A DNA stretch of 34,970 nt from a virus. Under the pieces are notes generated by a model. It was not told the DNA's origin. It worked only from the letters and a program-made list of their open reading frames with translations, and did not search any database. The stretch spans positions 1 to 34,970 of IMG/VR virus record IMGVR_UViG_3300032241_002742. One strand, given 5' to 3'. Each line of letters opens with the position of its first letter. Position 1 is the stretch's first letter. Made by a program: the position numbers and the translations under genes. This document shows, one piece after another, positions 30,401 to 34,184 of this stretch.

Positions 30401-30445
30401 TATATCCTGAACTTTAACTCTTGTTTCAAATCCAGTCTGTATCAT
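18452..30445 (-). CDS. Giant gp7-like baseplate wedge protein
   Basis: This protein has 3997 residues (T4 gp7 has 1032). The N-terminus contains PEFILQESPLTSDFLKQYY and SGPVDIAENLDQYLKLDNL, as in large wedge proteins between gp6 and gp8 of marine T4-like phages. A YHYH-like domain lies at about 1190-1350, with GWAYDGNPIYG (His1242 just before it) and NGRFAKTPEFPNGVYAY. About fourteen GxGY/GGxNY repeats are spread over residues 745-3810. DDEIITYTG/TGCIRG modules occur near 60-130 and again near 3098. Residues about 3493-3590 (DGSRTRFPLYYNG, IFVNGVIQ, ISIFFYRGTRG) form a further module. Gly-Ile-Gly-Thr strings are frequent. I infer an extended surface-exposed wedge protein that nucleates the wedge and perhaps contacts the host. 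The gp7 name rests on position. It starts 1 nt after the gp6 stop. Confidence 0.8.
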   Translation of the reverse strand: MIQTGFETRVKVQDIIQSQLPEFILQESPLTSDFLKQYYTSQEYQSGPVDIAENLDQYLKLDNLTPEVVVDNTYLSVGITSTDSTIIVNNTKGYPQSYGLLKIDDEIITYTGITTNSFTGCIRGFSGITSYHNSSDPEELVFSTSNQSSHTANSSVSNLSVLFLKEFYKKFKYTFTPGLENSDFNSNLNIGNFIKSAKSFYQSKGTKESFRILFNVLYGVTPTVVNLSDSLIRPSSAEYLRTEEIVVEVISGNANKLIGQTITKSDDPNTYASVSQAEPFTINQKLYYKISLFVGYNDTSAIVGTFTIPGKTKVIEQTLPGSSVITVDTTIGFPQSGNLICGINSITYTNKSVNQFYGCSGITATINPTDDIRVNETVFGYEDGDITKPVYLRITGVISDFTSLLNNYSIDEGDIISVDYLGEIIKNSTTNNSYKEIFANSWIYNTSSRYQVNAIGNNGSTFTLSSPIDKSSLKIGDKIDILIKGTQTIVSSTSNPPSISAINVNNNQVNISNIGFTPSSNVNYDIRRRLNKASSSGTPIGFGNSITSDIQNLYVDDGTNYAYVAANGLPSYNINQNLISASIPSASGNYIQNQNSFNNLYSVISFSNPVPFITGDWVYYYPSSTLIPGLTQGNYYVEVLSNKNQIRLYTSRSFIGSGGNYVEFGNLSSGSGAQNFLLNTNSNNTYISPQLLLKKFPLTQNIQSGLGQKTNPGSIGILINGVEIQNYKSNDKIYYGPLNSIKVLNGGSNYDVINPPQLSVSSGAGTTALVQPVVSGFLSKIFVTPQNFDLNTVVSVALTGGNGSGSILTPVIQKRRREILFDARLLTNFYGGVDTTNETITFLSNHNLNTGDSVIYDSNGNSPIGIATAGGGGSNSDQNLYLSQNATYYISPVNNTTIKLYNSKSDAINGTNSISFTNVNNTGNHKFKSGTIQNTLTEIKILDGGKNYTNRKLIVKSSGISTVNDTIYFSNHGFNDGDLVVYNYQTSAISGLNTTNQYYISKVDNNYFKLCDAGIGGTNITNYIRNNTIDFGGTGSGYQYFSYPPISLVVTSATVGVGTTSIKYASGIVTATPIVKGSIIDAYLYETGSDYGSTVLNLEKKPLVSILNGKDARLSPVILDGKITDVNVLYGGSNYYSTPDIIVNGSGTGAVIQPIINNGLITDAVVVNSGLGYTSTNTSITVVSSGSNASFDVSIRSLTVNNKFKYNSDEVINSTNNGLQYSVFGYSSGIRTAFSDTDKTKHSPIIGWAYDGNPIYGAFGYSDPQNTSSTIKILNTGYDINTSLVINRPSGFSAGFFVEDYTFNNSGDLDESNGRFAKTPEFPNGVYAYFAGITTDPSLSSNLISDFPYFIGNTYASNYITDNSIIDQTFDFNNSTLVRNTFPYKLNYQYATNDFIIESSDSVNQQSIVESVSEGSIDDFDILYGGQNYQVGDRIQFDNSGTNGTGASASVDSIIGIDINNIQTNIQTYNNSVLTWKDGNQVQVNVYPYHNFLNGDNVVISGLSTSLAGLNGLYNIGVTTYYAVTTQYIPTNPSSGVVTDIYVSSIPNNLSIGSSISIGNEFLSVVNIFNPQNVIRVNRGVSGTAYTNSTLIEYIPDSFVFTKKSNYFDSKLNYQVFFNPKESVGYGVSAGVSSSTTFAFAGITSYSRSIPSQSIYIENHQFSNNQQVILSLPDITYSPLSISTSFGSTPFNLPISGISTIVYVTNKSRNTIGIKTTLNSSEVFFVGLGLTSDSYFYSLETTYNQVTATAQKIQTTVSTASTHNLSNNDSIQLVVKPNLSVGIGTSTSVYVKYDPIFQKVIINPIGFSSVGINTLNSTIYIPSHNLNTGNKIIYSAQDLLASGLSTTTYFTYKVDNDHIQLCKTYYDSQIVPPTIVSIASTGGALQKINPINPQIQTIKDNNLVFNLSDSSLIGYNLRIYFDSNFNNELVSTGTTSNFNVSRNGIVGVTTDASLTINYTSDLPNILYYTLENSGFISTSDTSFQNTSQILFSDSVYNGDYIISGIGTTTFNISLSNVPENLYYNQSQTDVLKYSTKSLIASGPINKIKLISGGVNYKKLPIITGFASSIGNGALINPKSKTIGIIKNISVLNEGFEYSSDKTLKPTANIAQNLTLTSFDTISSIEVVSGGKNYQYAPNLILIDSISRNQIDNGFLKANLSGNSINSVDIVDSPKGLSRSGNTIISTNNSNGLSINNVYSSASGIVTCVLTTPILGFSTYYNPVVSIGDSIFVEGIQKYSDDGTGFNSADYGYNFFTVTNASTAGANPFQFEYNLSNLTSNPGIAKTSQDSLASAIKYDSYPQFNVIQKSSAFKSGEKLLININGSFIEQNLTVVSNKNQNQNLTVSGKYQYDLFVGAIIKGKESGTIATIQTIAENYGRFIVNYSTKKDFGWKNEIGKLNKDSQVIENSDYYQDLSYTIKSPIQFNELISPVNNLLHTSGLKNFADVGITSGAQGISTGITSSIVLYDIIDQNRVDTINNFDIVTDYNIINNSSNFVKFKNKSLQSYITCNTNRVLEIDDISSQFSSLGLSASDQNKIIEITSQDYNRFLVQIIDTNRSQFQLTELITLNDITINNIFELEKGSIYNTKVTDLSVYTEPSTKKSYLYLNLVNPYDYDYDIKILQNNFYSGIIGIGSTSIGFISQVSTNNTVASTASTSFVSVSAASTTSIFSNIQLIDTVTNLMNYVELYVTTDGNDTYFTEYYFDTSASLFGSYNPIGTFGASISSGILSLNFTNTGTNPVILKSKNIGFGSTSAGIGTYRFILPGQIEGSERTIKYQSDFSTVSTASSIVSVNRYDTSSIKSIVQVSVGSTNVLHQVMLIQDGNNTYVNQYPYLSIGSTTGIGTFGGSLDSSNNFSLVFYPDQSIGNNIKISAFSECLYTDIDTINVPPPLQYGSMIETVNTAQYSAANGNRIQRLDFDLNYQGTPIFQKTFNPTDSAVLNPVTGVFTIPNHFFSTGEPLNYTPGSTFIGIGSTSVGIGATLNVSGVVTTILPSVVYPIKIDSNSFKLSTRPDYASAGIYVTFTSYGLGNAHSLQMNKRLERSIISIDNIVQYPITYTSINYTLQNNGGTVSASSTTFALSGISSIKAGDLLRVDDEYMKILNVGIGTTNVGPITNSGSFSLVNVSRGSVGSSLTTHTDSTIARIYRGSFNIVGKQIHFIDPPIGTLLNSVTPENLPQPKSSFEGRVYLKQDYSTNTLFDDISYKFTGIGQTYTLTTQGINTVGLGSTGNGIVFINNIFQTPTTANNVGNDYSIISNNSVGITSIIFSGVSSNNGSLITSIYDINQNRLPRGGVIVSLGSSGGLGYAPLVGAAVSATIDANGTITSIGIGTTGLTYGSGYFGNVSIGVTDPTHVGNNYASITATVGVGGTLIFNIGAGGTGYKNPVLQIPSPSYSNMPVIGVSRVGLGTTTTTGVGLLLNVNVSASSTTGIGSTLFQVDSFQITRNGYAFQKGDVFTPVGLVTDSRLSSPLSQFQLTVIDTFSDSFSAWNFGELDYIDSIANLQDGSRTRFPLYYNGSLLSFQTNINNIDSLNIDLNSLLLIFVNGVIQKPNDSYQFNGGSSFTFTEPPLPQDNISIFFYRGTRGVDSDLKTVYQTIKTGDTIQIFSNNNILGITTTQNQRTVYDIPSSDKIQTNIYSDIGIDPTNLKPLSWTKQKVDSQISEQLIYKSRDSIESLVYPTAKIIKNFSSTDTQIFVDDANFFKYEQNLNSSITGLSVDGLIVNGSKDPVAAAVTAIVSSNGTISSLSIVSAGSGYTGNSITVKISKPKTIGIGIGTTATATISVSSSGSLTTPITITNSGFGYTTPPQVITPLPTTSKEYISGITNISGFSGIITGIGTTSGTSGNPLALKFYLNSSGDFSQLSVGYPIYVYNTSVGKGVTSIDSNDTACVGIGTSHLDNIYYIHAISYTGAGNTIGIVTSNILSTTSVTGIATNGNYVGQFSWGKLSGFSRSSSPVSIAVTGFTIDSGLSTFASIQRRSYGIRDTGALKYTNIF

Positions 30446-30446
30446 A

Positions 30447-32384
30447 TTATACTATCCTCGTTAATTGCCCGTTTTCTACATCTGAATAACTTGAGATACT
30501 ATTAAATGTGGATCCAGAAATATTGTCGCCAGATGAAATAGTATCTTTAACCATATTTATTTCACTTTTTGAAAGATCAAAATAAATGTAGAGATTATTC
30601 AATCCAACAACATCATTTGATTCTGGATATGCCTGAACTTCTATTACATTGTTTTCCAACATGGTCGAAGTTATATAAACAGGATTTAATAAAATTTCTC
30701 CAGTATAATAATTAATTGTGCCCGCATTTGCCACGACTACTGTGTATGGGGAAGAAGTTGTATTTATTCCAACATTAGGATTGGGTTTTACAATTAAAAT
30801 AATTCCTTTTCCACTCCCATCTAAATTCCCTAATGAATTTTTATTTGGCATATCTGTAAAATATACCATATTTTGTTCTGATGAAATATAAAATCCTGTT
30901 GATTTAATATTATATCCTTTAGGGTCAATATGAAAAGCATTTCCATAACACAACTCATATTGAGCTAATCTATTTGTAGATGCGACTAAATCTCTTCTAA
31001 TTCTGACTCTGGTAATATTTGAAGTAATCGAAGCATCAGTGTTATCTATAATTTGCAATACCTTACTATATTTAAATCTACCACCAAATTTATTCAGATC
31101 AATTGAATTTCCATAAGTATTTAAAGAAGAAATAACAGCATTCTTTAAGTTATTGACTGAACTTACTTGAGAATTTGTGTAATAAACATAAGATTCAACT
31201 TCAATATTCAGCAATTGTAAATCTACAATTGTTTGTCTAATTCCAGATAGACTATATTGTTTTAATTGATTTAATATATTTGTCTTATCAAAGTCTGATA
31301 CATAAACTCCATTCTTAGGTTTAATACTAATTTGCACAACTCCATATTGTGGTGGATTTAATTCTTCACCACCAACAATTGAAACTGATTCCGCATTTGG
31401 ATAAATTCTAGGAATAATTGCTTCATAATCACGAGCAGTGACTACTCTGTTTTGAGCAGAATATACTTTAGGTGAAAAATATTTAATTGAATCAATTGAT
31501 TCAATATCTGCACCATTTATTGAGGGAGTATTCGTAACAATTGTAACATTTCCATTTGGAATAACTGGAACTCCATTAATATCACTCAAACTTCCTGCGA
31601 ATGTGAAATTAGCGGCACCATTTCCATCCAATCCATTTGTGACAATATATGATGTGGTAATGATTGCACCATTATCAAGTTCTTTGCCAAATACACCATC
31701 ACCAAAAAAGATTTGATATTCTTCGTCTTGAACTTCTTGAATTAAATAAATCTCAGATTGAGAATCAACATTAAGAATATTATCAACTAAAGAATACTCA
31801 AGACCCAATCCAGTATCCGCAGTTCCTTTTACATAAACCATCAAAGTTGAAGTATCAATTCCTTGATTGGATAAAATAAATCGTTGATCAAGTGATCCAT
31901 CATATGTAAATACTTGAGTTAAATATGTGCCCTCATATACAGTAATATTATTAAAATTTGCAACACCAGATACAATTGGAACGGTAATGCTCTCTTTTGT
32001 TGAGAAAACATAAGAACCATTTGAAGATGTTCCTGTACAAACGAGACCAGGATTTAAAGTAAGTGTGGGGCTTGTGCTACTTGTAGCGACAGAAAAAGAT
32101 ATATTTGCTTGCGATGCCTGGTTTGAGCGAGGAACATATCCAATATTTCTCGCCAAAGAAACGACATTTTCTCTAAGAGTTGCCGAATCCAAAAAGGATT
32201 CGTTTACAATCATATTAGAGTTAAACGCCGTAATATAAGTGTTATATGCTAATGTATCGATTAAGATAGAAAAATTTGATCCTTCAAAATCAAAATCCGT
32301 GAAATTAGAATTTGCACGGAGATAATCTTTGATTGAAGTTTTGATTTGATCAAAATCTAAATTCGTAAACTTTGTAAAAGGCAT
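30447..32384 (-). CDS. gp6: Baseplate wedge protein gp6
   Basis: This 645-residue protein (T4 gp6 has 660) belongs to the gp6 / Mu gp47-J family of wedge proteins. The N-terminus MPFTKFTNLDFDQIKTSIKD, then FEGSNFSILIDTLAYNTYITAF, MIVNESFLDSATLRENVVSL and ARNIGYVPRS, is highly typical. DEEYQIFFGDGVFGKELDNG and VYSAQNRVVTARDYEAIIPR are conserved central motifs. Dimers of gp6 form the continuous ring of the T4 baseplate. The domain is complete and close to usual length, without the repeats that enlarge its neighbours. Its ATG lies 1 nt after the gp25 stop. Confidence 0.95.
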   Translation of the reverse strand: MPFTKFTNLDFDQIKTSIKDYLRANSNFTDFDFEGSNFSILIDTLAYNTYITAFNSNMIVNESFLDSATLRENVVSLARNIGYVPRSNQASQANISFSVATSSTSPTLTLNPGLVCTGTSSNGSYVFSTKESITVPIVSGVANFNNITVYEGTYLTQVFTYDGSLDQRFILSNQGIDTSTLMVYVKGTADTGLGLEYSLVDNILNVDSQSEIYLIQEVQDEEYQIFFGDGVFGKELDNGAIITTSYIVTNGLDGNGAANFTFAGSLSDINGVPVIPNGNVTIVTNTPSINGADIESIDSIKYFSPKVYSAQNRVVTARDYEAIIPRIYPNAESVSIVGGEELNPPQYGVVQISIKPKNGVYVSDFDKTNILNQLKQYSLSGIRQTIVDLQLLNIEVESYVYYTNSQVSSVNNLKNAVISSLNTYGNSIDLNKFGGRFKYSKVLQIIDNTDASITSNITRVRIRRDLVASTNRLAQYELCYGNAFHIDPKGYNIKSTGFYISSEQNMVYFTDMPNKNSLGNLDGSGKGIILIVKPNPNVGINTTSSPYTVVVANAGTINYYTGEILLNPVYITSTMLENNVIEVQAYPESNDVVGLNNLYIYFDLSKSEINMVKDTISSGDNISGSTFNSISSYSDVENGQLTRIV

Positions 32385-32385
32385 T

Positions 32386-32787
32386 TTATCTTGTTGCCTC
32401 TAGTAAGAATGTAAATTGTTGTGTTGGGATTTGTTGCCCAATAATATCAAATGAAATAATGACTTCAAAATTATTTTGATCTGGTTGTGGATTCACTCCA
32501 ACTACGACATTATTGACTCTTTGCTCATAATTACGAATTACGGTTTCAATTTGAGTCTTAATTGCAGAAGCAGTACCATAATCAACAAAATCAAAAAGAA
32601 GAGAAACCACATCAGACCCAAGTAAAGAATTAAAAAATCTTTCTGTTGGTATTGTCTCTACAAGATTTCTAACAGATCTTATGATTGCATTTTCATTTGT
32701 TATGACTGGTAAATCCTTTGTAACTGGATGAGGTACAAAGGATAAACTAATATCTTTAAATGATCTAGATATCCTTTGTACTGCCAT
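32386..32787 (-). CDS. gp25: Baseplate wedge protein gp25
   Basis: This 133-residue protein (T4 gp25 has 132) carries the conserved ITNENAIIRSVRNLVETIPT and ERFFNSLLGSDVVSLLFDF stretches. gp25 is a small lysozyme-like-fold wedge protein that, with gp6 and gp53, forms the core bundle of the wedge and starts sheath polymerisation; the same family occurs in type VI secretion (TssE). It is the first gene of the gp25-gp6-gp7-like unit, with CATAAATA 21 nt upstream. Confidence 0.95.
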   Translation of the reverse strand: MAVQRISRSFKDISLSFVPHPVTKDLPVITNENAIIRSVRNLVETIPTERFFNSLLGSDVVSLLFDFVDYGTASAIKTQIETVIRNYEQRVNNVVVGVNPQPDQNNFEVIISFDIIGQQIPTQQFTFLLEATR

Positions 32788-32808
32788 TCTGAAACAAATT
32801 TCTTCAGT

Positions 32809-32816
32809 TATTTATG
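32809..32816 (-). promoter_or_regulatory. Late promoter candidate, CATAAATA
   Basis: The minus strand reads CATAAATA directly after the stop codon of the 78-aa gene and 21 nt before the gp25 ATG. No other promoter-like gap exists in the following 14 kb, so it probably serves gp25, gp6 and the gp7-like gene. Confidence 0.6.
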
Positions 32817-32817
32817 C

Positions 32818-33054
32818 CTATTTCCATGAGGAACCATAGGATGGTTCAGTGCCGTATTCCCAATCATCATAATCTTCGTCATTACGAATTTTTTCATGAA
32901 GATCAGTTTGTTTTTTTAAATCATGCATTGGGGCATGATCATGCATAATTTCTTGCAAAACTTTTTGTTCTGTAGTGTAATCAGTCGCAAGTTTTGTGGT
33001 TCCCCACATTTGTCTCATATATTCTTTGTCTCTATCAACTTTTAGATTTGACAT
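32818..33054 (-). CDS. Small acidic protein of unknown function
   Basis: This 78-residue protein has a charged helical centre and an acidic, aromatic C-terminus (RNDEDYDDWEYGTEPSYGSS). It holds five histidines, three of them in HDHAPMHD at about residues 39-46, which might bind metal; this is only a suggestion. A good ribosome site (AGGAG, 5 nt before the ATG) supports the start. A perfect 8-bp hairpin lies just upstream and touches that site. It stands between speD and gp25. I do not recognise a family. Confidence 0.7.
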   Translation of the reverse strand: MSNLKVDRDKEYMRQMWGTTKLATDYTTEQKVLQEIMHDHAPMHDLKKQTDLHEKIRNDEDYDDWEYGTEPSYGSSWK

Positions 33055-33062
33055 TTTAGCTC

Positions 33063-33082
33063 CTGTTTTTGTGAAAAAACAG
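33063..33082 (-). promoter_or_regulatory. Hairpin in the leader of the 78-aa gene
   Basis: A perfect 8-bp inverted repeat (CTGTTTTT / AAAAACAG, four-base loop) ends directly at the AGGAG ribosome site of the 78-aa gene. It could mask the site or act as a weak processing signal. There is no T run after it, so it is not a standard terminator. Confidence 0.4.
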
Positions 33083-33092
33083 AACTTTTATA

Positions 33093-33112
33093 AAGGAGGT
33101 TGCTATCTCCTT
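33093..33112 (-). terminator. Possible weak hairpin terminator after speD
   Basis: In the minus-strand direction AAGGAG, an 8-base loop and CTCCTT lie about 9 nt after the speD stop, followed by TATAAAAG rather than a clean T run. The hairpin could end speD mRNA or protect its 3' end. TATAAAAG (33085-33092) is also a poor late-promoter match. Confidence 0.35.
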
Positions 33113-33120
33113 GTAATTAT

Positions 33121-33447
33121 TTAACGATCTAAATGTCTGAGATTATAATGATCCGAATTAAAATATTTTAATAACTCTAATGCAATTAATTTGGGATTTC
33201 CACCGCCGCAAGTATAGACATCAATGGCAATACATCCTTTTTCGGGCCATGTATGACATGAAACATGACTTTCCGAAAGTGCAATTACAATCGTAACACC
33301 TTGTGGAGTGAATTGATGAGTGAAAATATTCAAAATTTCCATCTGAGCACGTTCAATTCCCCTCTTCATAACCTCCAAAAGGGATTGAACATCATTTAAT
33401 AATTCATAGTTGACAGCATAAATCTCTAATAAGATATGATTACCCAT
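33121..33447 (-). CDS. speD: S-adenosylmethionine decarboxylase proenzyme
   Basis: This 108-residue bacterial-type SpeD converts S-adenosylmethionine to decarboxylated AdoMet, the aminopropyl donor for spermidine synthesis. The motif SESHVSCHTWPE is the self-cleavage site: Ser60 becomes the pyruvoyl group after cleavage from Glu59, His65 matches the processing histidine, and Cys80 in DVYTCGGGNP matches the catalytic cysteine (by comparison with Thermotoga AdoMetDC). All key residues are present, so it should be active. The reading frame can begin at TTG 33462, but I prefer ATG 33447 because the family starts near GxHxLLExY. speD is a known auxiliary metabolic gene of cyanophages. It stands alone, with no speE beside it, so it must feed host enzymes. 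ACTAAATA lies about 50 nt upstream. Confidence 0.93.
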   Translation of the reverse strand: MGNHILLEIYAVNYELLNDVQSLLEVMKRGIERAQMEILNIFTHQFTPQGVTIVIALSESHVSCHTWPEKGCIAIDVYTCGGGNPKLIALELLKYFNSDHYNLRHLDR

Positions 33448-33496
33448 TGAAAATTTTTCCAATTCACATTAATCCTCAAAATTATCTCCGAAAATC

Positions 33497-33504
33497 TATT
33501 TAGT
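33497..33504 (-). promoter_or_regulatory. Promoter candidate ACTAAATA before speD
   Basis: The minus strand reads ACTAAATA 49 nt before the preferred speD start (34 nt before the TTG). It keeps the TAAATA core of the late motif, but the spacing is longer than in the other cases. Confidence 0.3.
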
Positions 33505-33534
33505 TTCAAAATTTTGTTGGTTTTTTTGCCTTTC

Positions 33535-33546
33535 TTCAAGACGAGA
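33535..33546. repeat. Direct repeat ttcaagacgaga, copy 1
   Basis: The 12-mer ttcaagacgaga occurs here and again at 33574-33585, 39 bp apart, in the non-coding gap upstream of speD. The flanks differ apart from an A/T-run context. A protein-binding site pair or a remnant of a small duplication are both possible. Confidence 0.5.
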
Positions 33547-33573
33547 GTGACGCGATTTGTTTTTTTATTTCTA

Positions 33574-33585
33574 TTCAAGACGAGA
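33574..33585. repeat. Direct repeat ttcaagacgaga, copy 2
   Basis: This is the second copy of the 12-mer. Between the two copies the plus strand holds a T-rich run. In the minus-strand direction the AT box CTTTATATACC lies just upstream of this copy. Confidence 0.5.
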
Positions 33586-33656
33586 AAAAGGTATATAAAG
33601 CTCAAAATTCGCCATAAAATCGCTCAAAAACACAAAAATCTTAAAGAATGAAGAGT

Positions 33657-33809
33657 TTATTCCATAAAACTTCCGAATCCTACAATGTTTTTGCGTGCAA
33701 ATGTTAGATTTTTCTGTATTCTGATCTCAGAATTCTGAAAAGTCCAACAATATCCGCCATCATCTAAGAATACCACCCATTCTAGGTCGTGTTCCTGTGA
33801 ACGATCAAT
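33657..33809 (-). pseudogene. Start-less 50-codon ORF behind the T9 terminator
   Basis: Reading from 33809 the minus strand codes IDRSQEHDLEWVVFLDDGG, then YCWTFQNSEIRIQKNLTFAR and KNIVGFGSFME before a TAA. The sequence looks like a real protein: mixed charge, three aromatics around a WxxxFxDxG motif, and no low complexity. No in-frame ATG exists near the beginning; the first options are ATT at 33809 and GTG at 33776. One frame away, ATG with a strong AAGGGGAAAGG site lies just before a T9 run, and a change of +1 or -2 T would join it to this frame. So it is a frameshifted gene, a gene with a rare start, a slippage-dependent gene, or a decayed remnant. I do not recognise the family. Confidence 0.45.
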
Positions 33810-33853
33810 TAAAAAAAAATGCCCATCCTTTCCCCTTCGGGGTGAGAACGGGT
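33807..33853 (-). terminator. Rho-independent terminator after the glycosyltransferase unit
   Basis: In the minus-strand direction ACCCGTTCTCACCCCGAAGG forms an imperfect stem with GGGGAAAGGATGGG. Its CCCC/GGGG core is closed by a GAA loop, with outer CCC/GGG pairs, and nine T follow (33811-33819). It lies 30 nt after the stop of the 47-aa gene and closes that unit. Confidence 0.75.
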
Positions 33854-33882
33854 ATTTGAGGATTCAATTGAATCATGAAGAA

Positions 33883-34026
33883 TTACCTTCCTTGACCTCT
33901 ATAAGCTTTTCTTGCTTTATTACGTGAGGTTGCAGCATATTTTGTATTTGCACCATCACCTTGACGAGTATTCTTTGGGCGGGATTCAATTAATTTAGCA
34001 CCGCTCAATGATTTTTTAGTTGCCAT
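33883..34026 (-). CDS. Very basic 47-aa protein, unknown function
   Basis: The protein has 7 Lys and 6 Arg against one Asp and one Glu. It reads MATKKSLSGAKLIESRPKN, TRQGDGANTKYAATSRNKAR and KAYRGQGR. A strong ribosome site (AGGAG, 7 nt before the ATG) and the 2-nt gap to the preceding gene support it. I recall small proteins with the KLIESRPKxTRQG pattern in T4-like cyanophages, with no known role. The charge suggests nucleic-acid binding, for example to phage DNA or RNA, but this is inference. Confidence 0.75.
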   Translation of the reverse strand: MATKKSLSGAKLIESRPKNTRQGDGANTKYAATSRNKARKAYRGQGR

Positions 34027-34028
34027 AA

Positions 34029-34184
34029 TTATTCTCCTATTAATTCGGTATCAATATCAGTTGGTTCTGGAGAACCGGTCTCATAGAATTGAGATGACAG
34101 ATCCTCCATAATATCAAAATATTCTTCTTCAGAAAGTTCTGAATAGATTTTTCTTCCTTTTACAAGAATATTATACTTAGTCAT
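34029..34184 (-). CDS. Small acidic 51-aa protein, unknown function
   Basis: The protein reads MTKYNILVKGRKIYSELSEE, EYFDIMEDLSSQFYETGSPE and PTDIDTELIGE. It resembles a small conserved hypothetical of T4-like cyanophages with the GRKIYxxLxxEEYFDIMxDL pattern (from memory). A beta strand followed by a helix and an acidic tail is likely. The ATG overlaps the TGA of the glycosyltransferase gene (ATGA), so translation is coupled. It is followed after 2 nt by the basic 47-aa gene; the opposite charges could mean the two interact, which is speculation. Confidence 0.75.
   Translation of the reverse strand: MTKYNILVKGRKIYSELSEEEYFDIMEDLSSQFYETGSPEPTDIDTELIGE

Larger units (their letters stand above)
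33448..33882. other. Gap of about 435 bp without a standard gene
   Basis: This is the longest non-coding stretch in the window. From right to left it holds the terminator (33807-33853), a 50-codon open frame without a normal start (33657-33809), a 14-codon open frame MANFELYIPFSRLE that looks like chance, two copies of ttcaagacgaga 39 bp apart, and ACTAAATA before speD. No tRNA or other RNA gene was recognised by eye. Confidence 0.6.

Noticed and set aside
18452-30445. Intein, intron or frameshift in the 12-kb gene
   Set aside because: The frame is open from end to end, and no Hint-domain start or end motifs or endonuclease core were seen in it.
6208-30445. Diversity-generating retroelement targeting the variable structural genes
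   Set aside because: No reverse transcriptase gene and no template/variable repeat pair were seen; the similar segments are short protein repeats with many synonymous differences.
33448-33462. TTG start for speD, five codons upstream
   Set aside because: The frame can begin there, but the family normally starts near GxHxLLE and the ATG at 33447 fits better. It cannot be fully excluded.
33600-33645. 14-codon frame MANFELYIPFSRLE in the gap before speD
   Set aside because: It is very short, lacks a ribosome site, and ends in the direct repeat; it is likely chance.
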